NCBI GenBank assembly: GCA_030248195.1
Contig: JASAND010026514.1
Span: forward strand, 1 to 64,000
Origin: Trissonchulus latispiculum
Taxonomy: Eukaryota; Nematoda; Enoplea; Enoplida; Ironidae
Reading direction: 5' to 3'
Length of the DNA: 64,000 nt
Both the position numbers and the translations under genes were made by a program. Of this stretch, positions 43,131 to 58,345 are shown in pieces (within the stretch, counting starts at the first letter, position 1; every line of letters begins with the position of its first letter). The notes beneath the pieces were generated by a model that was given only the letters and a program-made list of their open reading frames with translations, was not told the DNA's origin and searched no databases.

Positions 43131-44189
43131 TGTAAAGTTGGCAGTGTAATGACCAACCAAGCTTTACGAGTGGGAAACTGCGCACAAGGAGAACGTCGAA
43201 CCTGGAGGAGATGTAGTTCCAGTCGACCCAACTAACCTCGCCAAAATTTGTCCTAAGTGAATCTTACCGAACGGAGTTAAACCGCCGATGAAGAGCAAAG
43301 ACTCAATTTATAAGAAACTACCCCAAATTTGCTGAAAATTACACACTTAAAAATCTACCTACCCAAAATATCTTAGAAAGCCCTACTTTCCGAATATGCA
43401 ATTCTAATACAAAAACCTAAACTAAGAAGACGCCCTAAAATGGTCCAAAGAGACCACATTTACTATACCAAAGTATTTCAAGCAGATAGTTTTCACAAGA
43501 CCAAAACAATTAGAAACAAGAAATCCCACCACAAAAAACCCCAATGAATTACCCTAAAGTAGCGGCCTAGGCCGACGTGACCAAATTTAGGAAGTTCATA
43601 AAAATTCTTAGAAGAAGCTAACCAAAGAATAGATTTTTAGAATGTTTACAAAAGAGAAAACTTTTAGATAATGGAAAAGTAGTAAAGCTCTACAGGGTCA
43701 CCCTGGAGCAGAAGCAATCTAAAGTGATCCCCACTTTAGACGAAAACACGAATCAACAAGAAAATAACGGCCAACTATAGGGAGCGCAGAGAAACAACAC
43801 CACCAGTCAACACAAGAGAAAAACACAAGACTGACTGATAAGCCACATAGCAGAAAGAACTGGTTTTAAGAAGAGGTGGTAGAATCTGATTGAGTGAATT
43901 TAAGACCCTTTGAAAGAAAGAGAAGTTTTGAAAGACTCCCAGCAAAATTAGACATGCATACGGCGCCACCTAGTGACTAGGATGAATGATAAATATATAC
44001 ATCATTTCAACAGAGGAACATTAGCAATTTCACTCAAAATTTCCATAACAATTTCAAAGAAATTTCACACACTACACTTTACATATAAACTAACATTTTC
44101 ATCTTAATTTCAACTCAGCATAAATTCACTTCACAACATTTATCAATATTTAGAGGATCGACGTCACGTCGTCTCATTATATCATTACA
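43131..44189 (-). repeat. 3' LTR of the Gypsy-class element (long form)
   Basis: 1,059 bp, TGTAAAGTTGGCAGTG...CATTACA. It matches 56549-57225 at both ends and in the middle, but carries about 380 bp more sequence, mainly around 43310-43850. ATTG precedes it (43127-43130). Confidence 0.85.
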
Positions 44190-46500
<2,311 letters not shown>

Positions 46501-46508
46501 ACTTCTCC

Positions 46509-47306
46509 TTACTCCTTGTCTTCGTCTGATATGGGCTCATAATCTGCCCCTGCACTCTCCCGAGTGTCACACTCTACTTGCGGGGATGTCCCATCCCGTT
46601 CTGAAGTGTTCATGTGCTCCATGCTCGTAGCAGCTTTTAGGGCCTCTGGACATACTGCAGGAGCCACGTCCTGACCGAACAGATGGAGCCGGCCCGGTGC
46701 AGTCACTGTACGGAACAAAGGCTCTGGGCTCGCAGTTGCGGCCAATAGCAAATCCTGAGTCGATCTCGCTGGAGGTAGAGACGACTGACTCGGAGGTGGC
46801 TGAGCGTCACTGGCAACTGGGGGTGTAGGGGTGGGAAGGGTAGGATTCTCTCCAGGATCTGACAACACTGAAGCTGGACTGGGTATGGCTGGTGTACTAG
46901 TCCGTCGGAGCGCTGCTGTATCTGCGCTACATCTGCCTTAGCCTGCGTCCGGTCACCAGACGGCGTGATCTGCTCAGATGCCCCTGCTGCAGTACCAGTC
47001 ACTGGTAGGTCTGAGGTTCTAGTCGAGGGAACCGTCAAGATACCCGTCACATCAAAGCAGCGGAGCTTCACCAGATCCTGCAGGCACTGCGGGTTGGTCC
47101 GCAGTTCCTGGTTGTTGCTGGGCCTCCTCGTCAGGAGGAGGTCCAGGTTCCTCTGAATTACTCATGGGCCTAACCGTGTCCCAAAGGTGTGGATAGGGAG
47201 CAGGGTATTCGTTGAGGTTGTTCAGATCATCGGGGTTACTAGGGGGACGAGTACCGCGTCGCTCAGGAAAATCCTTTCTTACCAGAAAATAAAATTCGTT
47301 GCCCAT
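46509..47306 (-). pseudogene. remnant of a Pro-rich/acidic ORF after pol
   Basis: Overlapping frames (47306-47052, 47071-46703, 46868-46509) of Pro, Ser, Glu-rich sequence (PPPDEEAQQQPG, ADYEPISDEDKE). No family. It occupies the position of env or a third ORF but shows no membrane segment. Confidence 0.4.
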
Positions 47307-48382
47307 AAACTAGGGAACGCAGTCAGCAAAGCAAGTCGTAGTAAGTGAAGCAATAGTTAAAGATATCTGATGATCGTAATTCGTAACGAGCCCAGATATT
47401 TACATAAGTTCTCGCAATAGAATAAATCCAAGGTAGAAGTGAAGGATCAAATCAGATATAGAATTAATCCTGAAATCACAAGAACAGCAACATGGTTAAC
47501 ATGTGTTGCACAAGAGTTCCGGCCTAAGGACTAGTTGAAGTGACTTCACATGAGTGCCGATAAGCCAGTACTGTAAGGTGCCCTTACTGCATCGGGACCA
47601 CCAAAATACTACACTACTTTCCCGGTTAACTGTAGTGACTGCAAAGTCCGCCGCAGTCCGTGCAACCCACGCCTTAGTGCATATCTAGACCAGCACAGAA
47701 ACCTAAACTAAGCCTGCGAAAAATGTGGAAAGTCTAACAAATGGTGAAAGCATGAGAGATGTGAGAGAAAAGAAAAAGAGGTGAAAGAAACTACACATAC
47801 GGAGAGGGTGAACTACCTAAGATTAGCCTACGTAAGGGAAAAATCAAACCAAACTACACACATAGGGATTAGAAACACATATACCCAATGTACGCTTATA
47901 TAAGTACATATAGGCGTAGGTTATAGAAATAGAAAACAAGGCTGGACCTCCTTAAATAATTTACAACAAAAACCAAGGAATCGTAGTAGAGAAAAGAATG
48001 CCCCCTAGGTAAATTTAATGAAATTAAGAAATTCTATAATGTAGGGTTTATAATGAATTATAAGATGAATAAAAGAGATGAATGACCCATGACTATACTT
48101 TACTAGTCATAGGTTAGGGAGATAAAATTTAAAATTGAATGGAAACTCCACTTTATAAAAGAAACAATAGATCTAGAAGGAGGTCCTGGAGAAAATTTTA
48201 CCCCACGCCCTTAGGAGTGTAATGCAACACATACTATGCTACCACCAAGCGTTAGCTTAAAACCAAGCTACTAGTGCGATGGCCATCGATTTAAAACCCT
48301 AATTAATCCACAGAGAACAGGAGCTCCTGTGTCACACAAAGCTTAGCTAGATTTTGTGCTCTATCCAAACATTGTAGGTAAC

Positions 48383-49620
48383 CTACAATGTTACTACAGG
48401 CAACTTCACTGGAGCATCAATAAACGGTTTCAGTCTATTGATGCTGACAACGACTGGGTCATTCAGTCCGTTGGTTCTAGCTATCCGATAATTCGTTACC
48501 GAAATCTTGTCCAAGATACGGTAAGGTCCTTCATATTTAGGCGGCAACTTTTTGCTCAAGCCTGCCGGTACATTCTTTTGCTCTATGTTAAGCAGAACCA
48601 GGGTACCTGGTTTATACTCAACAGGTGTAGCCTTCGTATCATACCGCTCCTTGTAAACCAAGGCTGCTTCCTGTAAAGCCTCGTGGGCGATCCTCCATCC
48701 GCTTCATTAAGCCGAGCCAGTAACTGGCTGTGTGCGTCACTGTAAGTTTGTGTGGTGCCTTCTTCTCCAGGAAGCTGTAAGAAGTTATCCAACGGGTACC
48801 GGTAGTCTCTACCAGTCATCAAAAAATAGGGCGTTTCTTTCGTAGCACTATGAATTGTTGCTCTATAGATAGACAAGCCCCATGGCAGGTAGTACTCTAT
48901 AGATAAACAAGCCCCATGGCAGGTAGTAGTCCCAATCGGACTGAAAGCAATTAACATACTGAGCAACTAGACTTCGAATTGTGCGATTAAAGCGTTCCAC
49001 CACGCCATTCGTTTTCGGCTGGTAAGCAGTAGTTCGGAGTCGCTCTGAACCACTAGCATCCACCAACAATTCAAAAAGACAGACATAAAGTTAGGACCTT
49101 CATGTGTTAACACACGAGCGGGGACACCCCACCGAGCTACGAAGCCATTAAAATACAGGTTTGCAGTTGTTTCAGCTCTCTCATTAGGCATAGCAAACGC
49201 CTCCGCGTAACGCGTGAGGTAATCAACTATACACAGAACACAGGTGTTGCCTCTATTAGTCTTCTTCTGGGTGAAGTGCATAACTTCCATAGCAACCACG
49301 ACCAACGGTCGGCGTGCCACCACCGTATTTGCATTGTAGCTTGGTGTCGACGTGGGCCTTGACTAAACTTAGCACAGGATTTACACTGTGCAATACAGTT
49401 TCCAAATCCTGGGACATTCTTGGCCACCAGTACCTGCTTTCCAAGCTAGCCATTGCGTTTTGTTGGGCGCGATGCCCCCCTGTTGTAAAATCGGAGTGCA
49501 TTTCCTTCAACAACTGTTCGCGTTGCACTTTCGGGACAACTACCGTAGAAAAGGGTAACCCTCTCCTTTCCGCATGCTTATTCAAGTGCCAACGATAGAT
49601 CACCCCATTCCGTATGAAAA
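48383..49620 (-). pseudogene. Gypsy integrase, fragmented
   Basis: Sense order: the H2C2 zinc region begins with LKEMHSDFTTGGHRAQQN and YWWPRMSQDLE, and its Cys pair appears in another frame (CIAQCKSCAKFSQGP). The core has MEVMHFTQKK and CVLCIVDYLTRYAEAFAMP, where the usual catalytic Asp of the first strand is lost (the V-M-H position). Then come LTHEGPNFMS (usual LTDxGxNF, second Asp replaced by His) and the third acidic residue in GVVERFNRTIRSL. The C-terminal part ends VVVSINRLKPFID. A short duplication (AAGCCCCATGGCAGGTAGTA, twice at 48875-48925) splits the frame. Non-functional. Confidence 0.85.
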
Positions 49621-49629
49621 AGGTAGAAC

Positions 49630-50171
49630 GCAACTTTCTAACCTCCTGGGCATACTGTCGGTTACCCGGTAACCGCTTTTGTTCCAAGAAGTCTAACAAA
49701 ATTTCAAATTCCTCTTCGTCACGAAGTTCGCGTTTCCAGGTAAGCAAGGTCGGTGGAGCCGGGAGGGCCGCCGTCAAAGCAAACACCTCTGGAGGATACA
49801 TTACTGCTGTAGCTTCCTGCTCGCTATCCTCAGGCTCATCAATCGGGTCTAATCTAGATAGACAATCCAGGCCTGCATTCTCTCTGCCTGGTCGATATTC
49901 CACAGTAAAATCAAATTCAAGCATGCGTAACGCAAACTTGGCCAGTTTGCCTTGTCTCAAGGCCTTGATATTATTCAGTAATCCCTTACTGCTTGATGGT
50001 CCGTTCTCAGGACAAATTGCTTACAGGACAGATAATGCCGAAATTTCTGGCACCCCCAAAGTGCTACAAAGGCTTCCATCTCCGTTGCGGAGTAGCCTTT
50101 TTTGCCTTGTGTCAGAGTTCTACTGGTATGAGCAACTGGCCGCTCGCTTAAACACGTTGCGGCTTATCTAG
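49630..50171 (-). pseudogene. RNase H domain and linker of Gypsy pol
   Basis: Codons for SRTLTQGKKGYSATEMEA, then CQKFRHYLSC and FVLRTDHQAV lie at about 50150-49985 in a frame different from the RT, followed by the ORF 49960-49256 with LAKFALRMLEFDFTVEYRPG and DCLSRL. This is the RNase H end and the tether before the integrase of Gypsy elements. Confidence 0.8.
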
Positions 50172-51204
50172 GCGGCTTATCCGGGCTCCGAGGAACAGAA
50201 AACTGTTGCTCCAAAATAGCACCGAAGCCTTGCTTACTGGCATCAGATGAAACATAAAAAGTTTTGTCATAATCAGGAAAAGCCAAAACTGGAGCTTGTG
50301 TCAAATGCCGTTTGAGTTCCTTAAAGGCTTGCTGGCAGGCGTCAGACCAGACAAAGGGTACACCTTTCTTTAGCAGGTCTGTCAAGGGAGACGTTACTTT
50401 AGCATAGTTCGACACGAACCGCCTGTAGTATCCACACATTCCCAGAAAAGACCGTATGCCTTTGACGTCTTTAGGTGGGCTAAGCTGGGACACAGCTTTC
50501 ACCTTATCCGGGTCAAGACTGATGCCGTTACGGCCTACACAGTGGCCCAGAAAAGGCACCGATTGCCGAGCAAAGCAGCCCTTCTTAAGCTTGATACGTA
50601 GACCATTATCCCTCAAATGCGTCAGGATCGACCTGAGCATTTCCAGGTGGGATTCCTGGCCTGTAGATGGAATCAAGACGTCATCTATGGACACTGGCAA
50701 GTCTGTCAAAACTTTTTCCATTAAAAATTGGAACGTTGCCAGTGCGTTACACAACCCGAACGGCATGACATTCATATGGAACAAGCCCATATGAGACACG
50801 AAGGCGGTCTTTTCACGATGTTCCGGGTACACCTCGACTTGCCAGTATCCCGCTGCTAAGTCGATAGTCGAGAATATGAACGCGCCCAGGAGTTCATCCA
50901 GGATCTCGTCAGTTTTGGGTAAAGGATAATTATCTTTTTCCGTAATTTTATTCAGTCTTCGGTAATCGATGACTAAACGCGTAATGCCGTCCGTTTTTGC
51001 CGACCAGTATACAGGGTAAGGACCAGGGCTGGTGGAGGGTGAACATACCCCCTCATCCAGCATTGCACGGATATGCTTCTCGATTTCAGCCTTATCCTTA
51101 GGATTATACCGGTAGGACCGTCCTCTAACTGGGCCTTCCTTGCCAGTATCAATGACATGCTGATCGACTTTAGTCCGACCTGGGTTACCCGGACGGGCGA
51201 CCAC
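50164..51204 (-). pseudogene. Gypsy reverse transcriptase
   Basis: A 346-codon open part with the RT fingers and palm: MLDEGVCSPSTSPGPYPVYW, RLVIDYRRLNKITEKDNYPL, FSTIDLAAGYWQVEV (motif A Asp), VMPFGLCNALATFQFLM, then SIDDVLI in place of the usual YxDDxLI (a few residues before it are deleted). After these come FLGHCVGRNGISLDPDKV, LSPPKDVKGIRSFLGMCGYY and the start of RNase H (FYVSSDASKQGFGAILEQQ). The DD pair is kept but the strand is shortened, so activity is unlikely. Confidence 0.9.
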
Positions 51205-51797
51205 ATCATAGAATTCGACAGATTATCCGGTAATTTGGCTTTGTCTTCCTCGTCTAGGACCATAGAGTCAAAGTCGACGTTCTCATCGACAAATTGTTGA
51301 CGTTCTTCCAATGATGGCATAGGCTGCGAAGTCATTTCGTCAGCAGAATAATGCATGTCACTAAAGGCTTGCAAGCCTCTCTCCGTCAATGCTGGAGGTT
51401 CCTCATAGTCCCAAACGTGGTCAGCTTCAGCTACACACACGGTGGGGTCAACCCACCGTGGGACTGGAATAGCATTGCCCACGCTATTAACCATAGGTAC
51501 CGTTTCGCCTGGGTGGGAGGGTTCCAATTTCTCGACCTCATTTAGAGCATATCGCAGTTCCTTTTCCTGTACACGGGCAGCTGGGTGGATCGCGCACACC
51601 GCTAAATGAGGGTGAATTTGTGCAAAATTCACCCCAAATTTTGCTGCATAGCGGAACCCTTGTCGTTCTGTAACCGTTGTAACTGGTTCTGCTTGACCAA
51701 GGGGTAACCCCTTAGGCAGCTCGTATCCATAGGATTATAAAAATTGATCTAGTTGACTTGGGAGGACACCTCTAAGACACTGGGTACTGGGTAAACT

Positions 51798-52424
51798 TCA
51801 TAGTCTACCAAGACCTCCTCTGAAGGTTCGAAAATCACCGCTTGGTTCACAGCGGGTTTTGCAGCGCCTTCCAGCCAAAAACGGACAGGCACCATCATTT
51901 CCGGCCGGGGTGGAAGCTGGCGGTCGCATGCAATAGTAGACCGTGCGCGAAACTGCTATACTAAAGCGATTAGCCAGGGCCCGTAGATCACCAGGCGTTA
52001 GCACCTTTTTCTTGTCGCACAGCGAAATGTGTTGGTGTGGGAAAACCACCCAATTATGATCGGCCTGAAAATCATATCCGATAATAAAGTCTTGTTGCAG
52101 GCTATTGGTGACGTGGAAGGCATATTCATACGAAATGCCATGCAACCTAAAAGGGATCTTAACCGTACCCAATATAGCCAGGCTCCGGTCAACGGCAGCC
52201 GTAGTTACCTCAGTAGCATTAGTCTCGCCCAAATGCAACCGTCCGTTCGCATTAATTTGGTCAAAGAATTGCTTAGACATTAAGCAAATGTTAGCACCTG
52301 TGTCCAACAGGGCCAAAGTCTTAATACCTTTGACCTCCACGATGACATACGGACTCTTCTTTAAGGCTATATGGGTACACTGAGATACAAAAAACTGGGA
52401 TGTTCCATTCAAGACGGATAGCAC
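51798..52424 (-). pseudogene. retropepsin-type aspartic protease
   Basis: 208 codons with the active-site LLDTGANICLM (residues about 37-47), the flap region, and a later hydrophobic strand FIIGYDFQADHNWVV that corresponds to the second conserved ILG-type motif. The reading frame connects to RT only across a frame break (51632-50973). Confidence 0.8.
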
Positions 52425-52487
52425 AGCTCTATTAAGATGTTTCCCGAGGACTGCGGGTTGCCCGCTAGCATCCTCGCATTCGCTATC

Positions 52488-53925
52488 CTATACCTCCAAA
52501 TTAAAATCCACTCGCCGTACCGGGGTGATAGCAGCTCTCAGTTGTTCCTCCAGGTCAGAGGATCCCAATTCGTTCACAATATCTGCTGAAGTCACTTCAG
52601 TATTTATGACTGTGGTAACTTCCGTCTCCGGTGGAATCGGTTCTTGTGCGACAGAGGTAACCTCTGCCTGTGTAGGTACATGTTCGTCGTCGATTGGAGT
52701 ACTGGAGTACATTTCATTGGGATCGTTCAACCGAACCCTACGTTTAAACTTTCGCGGCTGAGGTGGGTCCTCTGACCAAATTGGTTGGTCTGGTTCGCGT
52801 AGCGCTCCTTTTTGTTGAAGCTCCAATGTACGTTCGTAGTCCTTTTGTGCGAGTGCGGCCAGCAGAGGTTCAAACTCTTGCGTGGACTGACGTACTTGGT
52901 CCGTCACGGACATTACATTCACGGCCAGTTGCTGAATTTGTTCCCCGATAGACTGGGCCACTATGTGTGCCTGTTCGACGGCTTGGGTCACGACTGCCCT
53001 GCGATGTCTAATAGGCGCATAGTCCTTCATTTCCGACAGAGCAAATCTGTTCTGTGTGGGAACCGTCGCCTGCTCAGTACCTGAGGGGGCTTTTGACCTT
53101 CTGATCACTTGTTCCCATTCGCCATCCGTGTCTTTCCGAAGTCGCAAGGGCATTATTGGAGTACCTCCAGTACTGTGCACATCCACAGGGGCAAGAGTTA
53201 ATCCAGAACCCCCGGCTTCGTCATCAGAGACATCAGTTTCTGTGAGTTCTCGTCGCGTTGGGTTATTTGCAGTAGACCACGACTGCAAGTTACCACCCCG
53301 TTTTGGTGGAGATGCATCAGTAACCACTATTCTGGGTGGTTTCCGTTTGCTGGCTGGAATTCCCCGGTACCACCTGAGTAGAGATAGAAATATCTGCCAC
53401 TGGGGTAGCCGCAGTGCTTACTGCTGAAAGCCCAGTACCTGTGGGTTGGTTTTCCCCAGGGCTTTTAGCTTGCTCCCCATTTACAGGGGCCAGGTCCTCC
53501 CCAGGGCTGTTATGATTAGCCCCTATCACAGGCTGGTCCTCGGTTTCAGACAGTGTCCAGCGCCGTAACGGCGCAATAACTCTGATCGGATCTGTTTGGA
53601 CCTTCTTGGATGTCGAGGTTTTCCGTTGCCTACTATTTGCACATGTACCAGGTTGCCTGGGTCTGGTTTGAGCAGCCATGACCGCATTATTTTCCTGCCA
53701 CTTCATGGCCTTACGTATGATAAGAAGCATATTCCATTCTGTACCTGGTGCCCGCTTCCATTTCTTCCGGTCAGGTACGTTATAATTACATTCGGAGGCT
53801 CCTCCATCGCCGAAAGGTTTCACTTCTTTACGCCATCGATTCCAAAACTTATATGGCCGAAGGTTACCTTCGCCATCACAAATGACGTCGCCCCCATCGG
53901 GAAAGCCGCCATTAGCGTGGACCAC
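52488..53925 (-). pseudogene. Gag-Pol linker region, disordered
   Basis: Two overlapping frames (53925-53317 and 53327-52488), rich in Thr, Glu, Gln, Pro, without a clear domain. It lies between Gag and protease. Short basic piece RKKWKRAPGTEW in the first part. Confidence 0.5.
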
Positions 53926-54218
53926 GTCCTCTGTCTGAAAGCATTCGGTCCGTCTCCGCTTTTGCTTGCAAGTCTTACACTTGCATTTCCACTGGTTAAT
54001 AGCTTGGATCGCTCGAGCATGAAGTCAAAAATTGGGTGGCCGTAATCCATTTCTGGAAGGGGTCAACCCTTCCAAGTGTTCAGCCTCCTCCTCACTTTCG
54101 GAGTCACTATTCCAACGTCCACCATGATTCCAGCAAGAGTCACGCTTGACTGCTTTAATCATATTAGTGAGGTTAGTACTAGATGATTGCACCGCACAGA
54201 CCATTCCACCAGATGGTT

Positions 54219-56311
54219 TTACCGGTGCAGAACACGGGACCAGGTCGACTGCCCGCGCCCCGCATTCTCGTTTCCCTGTTCCAGGAAACCTTCATATCGG
54301 CGTGAGCCCACGTAGCCCCTGCTTATAGAGCTCGGCCGTACCGGCTGCTGTTGTTGCTGAGCCCGTTGATCCTGTTGGCCTTGCTGTCGTTGGGGTTCCT
54401 GTTGGGTACGCTGGTCCTGATTCCGCTGTCCTTGATTACTCTGGTCCCGGTAACGACTCCGGGTTACCCTCCTGTTCACGATAGCGGTATTGTGGGCGGA
54501 CATTACCCCTTGCCTGGTTCTGGCCCTGGTCGTTCTGACTCAGGTAATGCAAATAATCTGGACATTACAGTACCGACATCTGCCCGGTGCCTGTCGCTGT
54601 GGTTGTCGTTCGACATTGCGCTGATAACCTTGGTTACGATTTTGATTCTGCTGCGATGGACGTTGCTGGCTCTGCTGGGGTCTCCCTGCGTAGCATTGCA
54701 GCATTGAGGGCCGTGGCTTATAGCACTAAAGACCGTAACGGCCTGCTCCTTGTCCAATTGCACTTGGACCGACTCAACAATACGTAGAGCCCGTGTAATT
54801 AAGTCATTCTCTCTGACATGAGGCCAGAACTGGATATCAGCCAAGGGGGCAGCCATTCTGAATCTCAGCTCTGCCTTTAAACCCCTTTTGAACTGAGCCA
54901 CTACCTTGTTTTCTCGGTTGAAACCGGCTTCAAATGGAAAAGCCTGTACCGCAAGCAAGCGTAACGCTGCCATATAGTCATGCGGTTTTTCCTGTGGCTC
55001 CTGCAACCGGCTATAGAATTGCTCTGCATATTGCTCGGTAGTTACAGGCAAGGGCTCATACAGTTGACGGAATCTAGTCACTAGATCCTCAAAAGTGTCT
55101 GGTGGACATGGGGTCATAGTCTATTTGACCTTATCATCCAGTAATGTCCACAAGATTTTATACTTCATATTAGGAGGTACGTCACGTACCTTCACCGTTG
55201 TTTCGAAATTAACGAGCCAGCTGGTAAACTTGATGTTGCTCTGCTATCCTTGGAAAGGCTTAGTGCCTTTAAAGCCCTTGAGGTATTCAACCAAATGCAG
55301 GAAACTCTCGTAAAAGGACGGCTCTCTGAGTTCTCGGTTTTGCGGTCGTACCGACCGTTATCTACAAGAGTCCCTGTATTCCCGTTCACGAGAATATCGA
55401 CGAGGGCTAGACATTCGCTGTACCGGAGGGGAGACGGGTAACCCCGTGACAAGTTCTAGACCGACCACAATATTCTCGACGGCGTCGAGGTTGCTCCATG
55501 ACTGGCTCTCTCGCCTGATCATCATATGAGTCTAGATCGACGAGAGGTGGGGCTCTCCGGTCGTTCCCTCTGCGACTACGGACTGGCTCCGGACTCGGAT
55601 GCCTAGTCGAGTGGGGCTGCCCCATCTGAAACGGAGGGACACCTGCATCTGGGTCCTCTCTGGTTTTTGGCCACATACGGAGTAACTCCATACAGACCCG
55701 AGAGAAATCTCGCTCCAGTGCTTCCTATGTTTCTATAGGAAGCTCTGCTATCCACGCTGTAAGAAGCCCTTTGATCACACCACATTCTTGGCTAGTCATG
55801 CCACGTACTCGAAAAATTCCATCCGCGGCCCGTCGCGGGACCGGAGGTTGAACAGGGGCCGGGGGTTGATCCCGTATCGGGACCGCCCACGCATCCATTG
55901 GTCCCCGTACCTAAGGTTTCCGGTCTGGCTCCGGTTCGGGGCCACCGCCGTCCGGTCGCTGGCTACTACTTGCCCGCTTCGTCTGTTTTGAACGAGTCTG
56001 GTTTATATGCCTCTAGACCGGAACCGTGGCGCCGTGGCGGGTGGTGCATTAGGCCCAGGTAGCCCTGCCGTGTCATTCCGTTGTGTTCCTTCCTGTTTTG
56101 CAGGGGCTTTACCCTTCGAAGTATCGGACCGCAGCACCGGCCTACTAGATTGAGTAGTGGAACTCTTACTCAATGCACGCTGGCTTAATGTAAGCCGCCC
56201 AAACCCATTCGGGTTCAAAGGCCTTCTTTCCATCGAGTCACTCGAGCTAGTCGGGTCACCCGGCGTAGCCGAGGCCTTAGACGTTTTCGCTGGAGAACGT
56301 AGTACAGACAT
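54219..56311 (-). pseudogene. Gag of the Gypsy-class element, fragmented
   Basis: Starts at MSVLRSPAKTSKASAT (56311), basic and Ser/Pro-rich. Frames then break. The capsid-type Gag domain is at 55117-54503 (FEDLVTRFRQLYEPLPVTTE, FYSRLQEPQEKPHDYMAALR, FKRGLKAELRFRM). A Gln/Arg-rich tail follows (54503-54219, RQQGQQDQRAQQQQQPVR). A Cys pair region (CNATQGDPS) may be all that is left of a zinc knuckle. Confidence 0.75.
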
Positions 56312-56548
56312 CTTAACAATACAGCAATAATAGTCACACGTAACGTGGACTGACTAAAGCCAATGCATATAATATATTCTAAAAATACCGTTAAAATTAC
56401 CGCAAATCGTCTGAAAAAATTAGAAAAAATGAAGGAGATTCGAAAGAATAAATCAAAAATAATGAACTATAAAAAGAGATAGACCGACGAAAAATTACAA
56501 AAAGCTAAATGGAAAAGATAAAAATAAGGTCGTGGACTGACAGCCTAT

Positions 56549-57225
56549 TGTAAAGTTGGCAGTGAACTGACTAACCAAGCTTTACGAGTGGGAAACTGCG
56601 CACAAGGAGAACGTCGAACCTGGAGGAGATGTAGTTGCAGTCGACCCAACTAACCTCGCCAAAATTTGTCCTAAGTGAATCTTACCGAACGGAGTTAAAC
56701 CGCCGATGAAGAGCAAAGACTCAATTTATATTAACTATATTGTTTTTGTATGCAATTCTAACACAAAAACCTAAACTAAGAAGACTTCCTGAAATGGTCC
56801 AAAAAGAGACCACTTTTACTATAAAGTACGCGTATGACACTGGGGGAGAAACCCGAAAAACTATGCTGACTGATAAGCCACACAGGCAGAAAGAACTGGT
56901 TTTAAGAAGTGGTGGTAGAATCTGATTGGGTGAATTTAAGACCCTTTGAAAGAAAGAGAAGTTTTGAAAGACTCCCAGCAAAATCAGACATGCATACGGC
57001 GCCACCTAGTGACTAGGATTTCTGATAAAGATATGCATCATTTCAACAGAGGAACATTAGTAATTTCACTCAAAATTTCCACAACAATTTCAAAGAAATT
57101 TCACACACTACACTTTACATATAAACTAACATTTTCATCTTAATTTCAACTCAGCATAAATTCACTTCACAACATTTATCAATATTTGGAGGATCGACGT
57201 CACGTCGCCTCATTACATCATTACA
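56549..57225 (-). repeat. 5' LTR of the Gypsy-class element (short form)
   Basis: 677 bp sharing ends with 43131-44189. It lacks a ~380-bp stretch present in the other LTR and has its own short insertion (TATTAACTATATTG, about 56728). ATTG follows at 57226-57229. Confidence 0.85.
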
Positions 57226-57229
57226 ATTG

Positions 57230-57930
57230 TACAGAATTATTGTACAAAATTCAGAGTTGGTTTGTTTTCATGGCGTTATTGTTGCTACTATCAAAGGATT
57301 CTGACTCCGTACAAATGACCGAAATCAAGACCTTTGCTCATTGGAAATTTGGAGGGCAGATTCCCTTGGAATGGAGAACAGTGAGATCAAACGACAAGAT
57401 TCCGACACGGCTGGCAGTTTTCCAGGCAACTTTCCCGAAGCGTCGGCGAAGAGCAACTTTCCAAGGCGATTAACAGTTTTCGGGCAAGTTTACGAAGATT
57501 CCAATGTGCTAAATTCCATCAAGATAGCATTCCGAATGGACAGCCCATTTCTTTGAATTAATTGCATTGAATTTCCGGCAACTTTACAAAATGTACATTC
57601 TGCAGGACTCCACAGGATCAGACTTCAAGAGGTAAAATTCATACGCTAAATGCATCGCTTAAAGCTAAAGCCCCAAACAATAAATTCAGCGTATGAGTTG
57701 GGAGAAAGAAGAAGACAAATTCAGAAATATGTTTGTTGACTAATCTTCTGACATGAAATGGTCTGAACTGCCACATCGGATATTGGCCAGATCTTGGCAT
57801 CTTTGTAACTGACGACCTGAAAAAGTACAAAGCTCATACCTCTGATGGTATGCGCTTTATACATTTTATATTTCGAAGCTTTGTCTCCAGGAAAGCGGAG
57901 ATTTAGTAAAACTTTATGTTTCTTAATTGG
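57230..57930. other. intergenic, no gene recognised
   Basis: Short open frames only. Several CAACTTTCC/GGCAGTTTTCC words near 57400-57480 are loosely repeated. Confidence 0.4.
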
Positions 57931-58345
57931 TGTATGCTTCTGAAATATGGAACCTCCACTATTTAGATGACATCGACTTAATTGAAAGGGTCCAAAAAGT
58001 TTTTACAAAAAATTACGTGGTATGTCTGCAATTCTGTACCCTGAACGGTTGATTAAATTGGATGTGAAAAGCCTGGAAGAACGAACACTCTTTTAAGGAT
58101 TTAGTTTTAACCTACAGAATTCTGAATAATGAACTCGATATTTCTGCAGAAACTTTTTTCGCACGATCGGATATAACTAACACTAGGGATATAACGCCAT
58201 AATTTGAAATTATATCACAAAAGATTACGCTTGGACGTTAGAAAGTATTTTCTGTCTAATAGAATTGTACCTATATGGAATTAATTACCGATTACTTAGC
58301 AGTGATAATTCGATTTAAACGTAGTAATTTTAAACGTAGTTTGCA
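57931..58345 (+). pseudogene. second non-LTR RT fossil, C-terminal part
   Basis: Consecutive fragments in three frames: YASEIWNLHYLDDIDLIERV, then GMSAILYPERLIKLDVKSLE, then DLVLTYRILNNELDISAE, then HNLKLYHKRLRLDVRKYFLS and NRIVPIWN. This is the standard end of jockey/RTE-type RT (DIxLIERVQRxFTK ... YPERLxxLxLxSLExRR ... DLxLxYKIL ... RVVxxWNxLP). It is a different family from the 26.6-kb fossil. No 3' tail or target duplication could be seen. Confidence 0.88.
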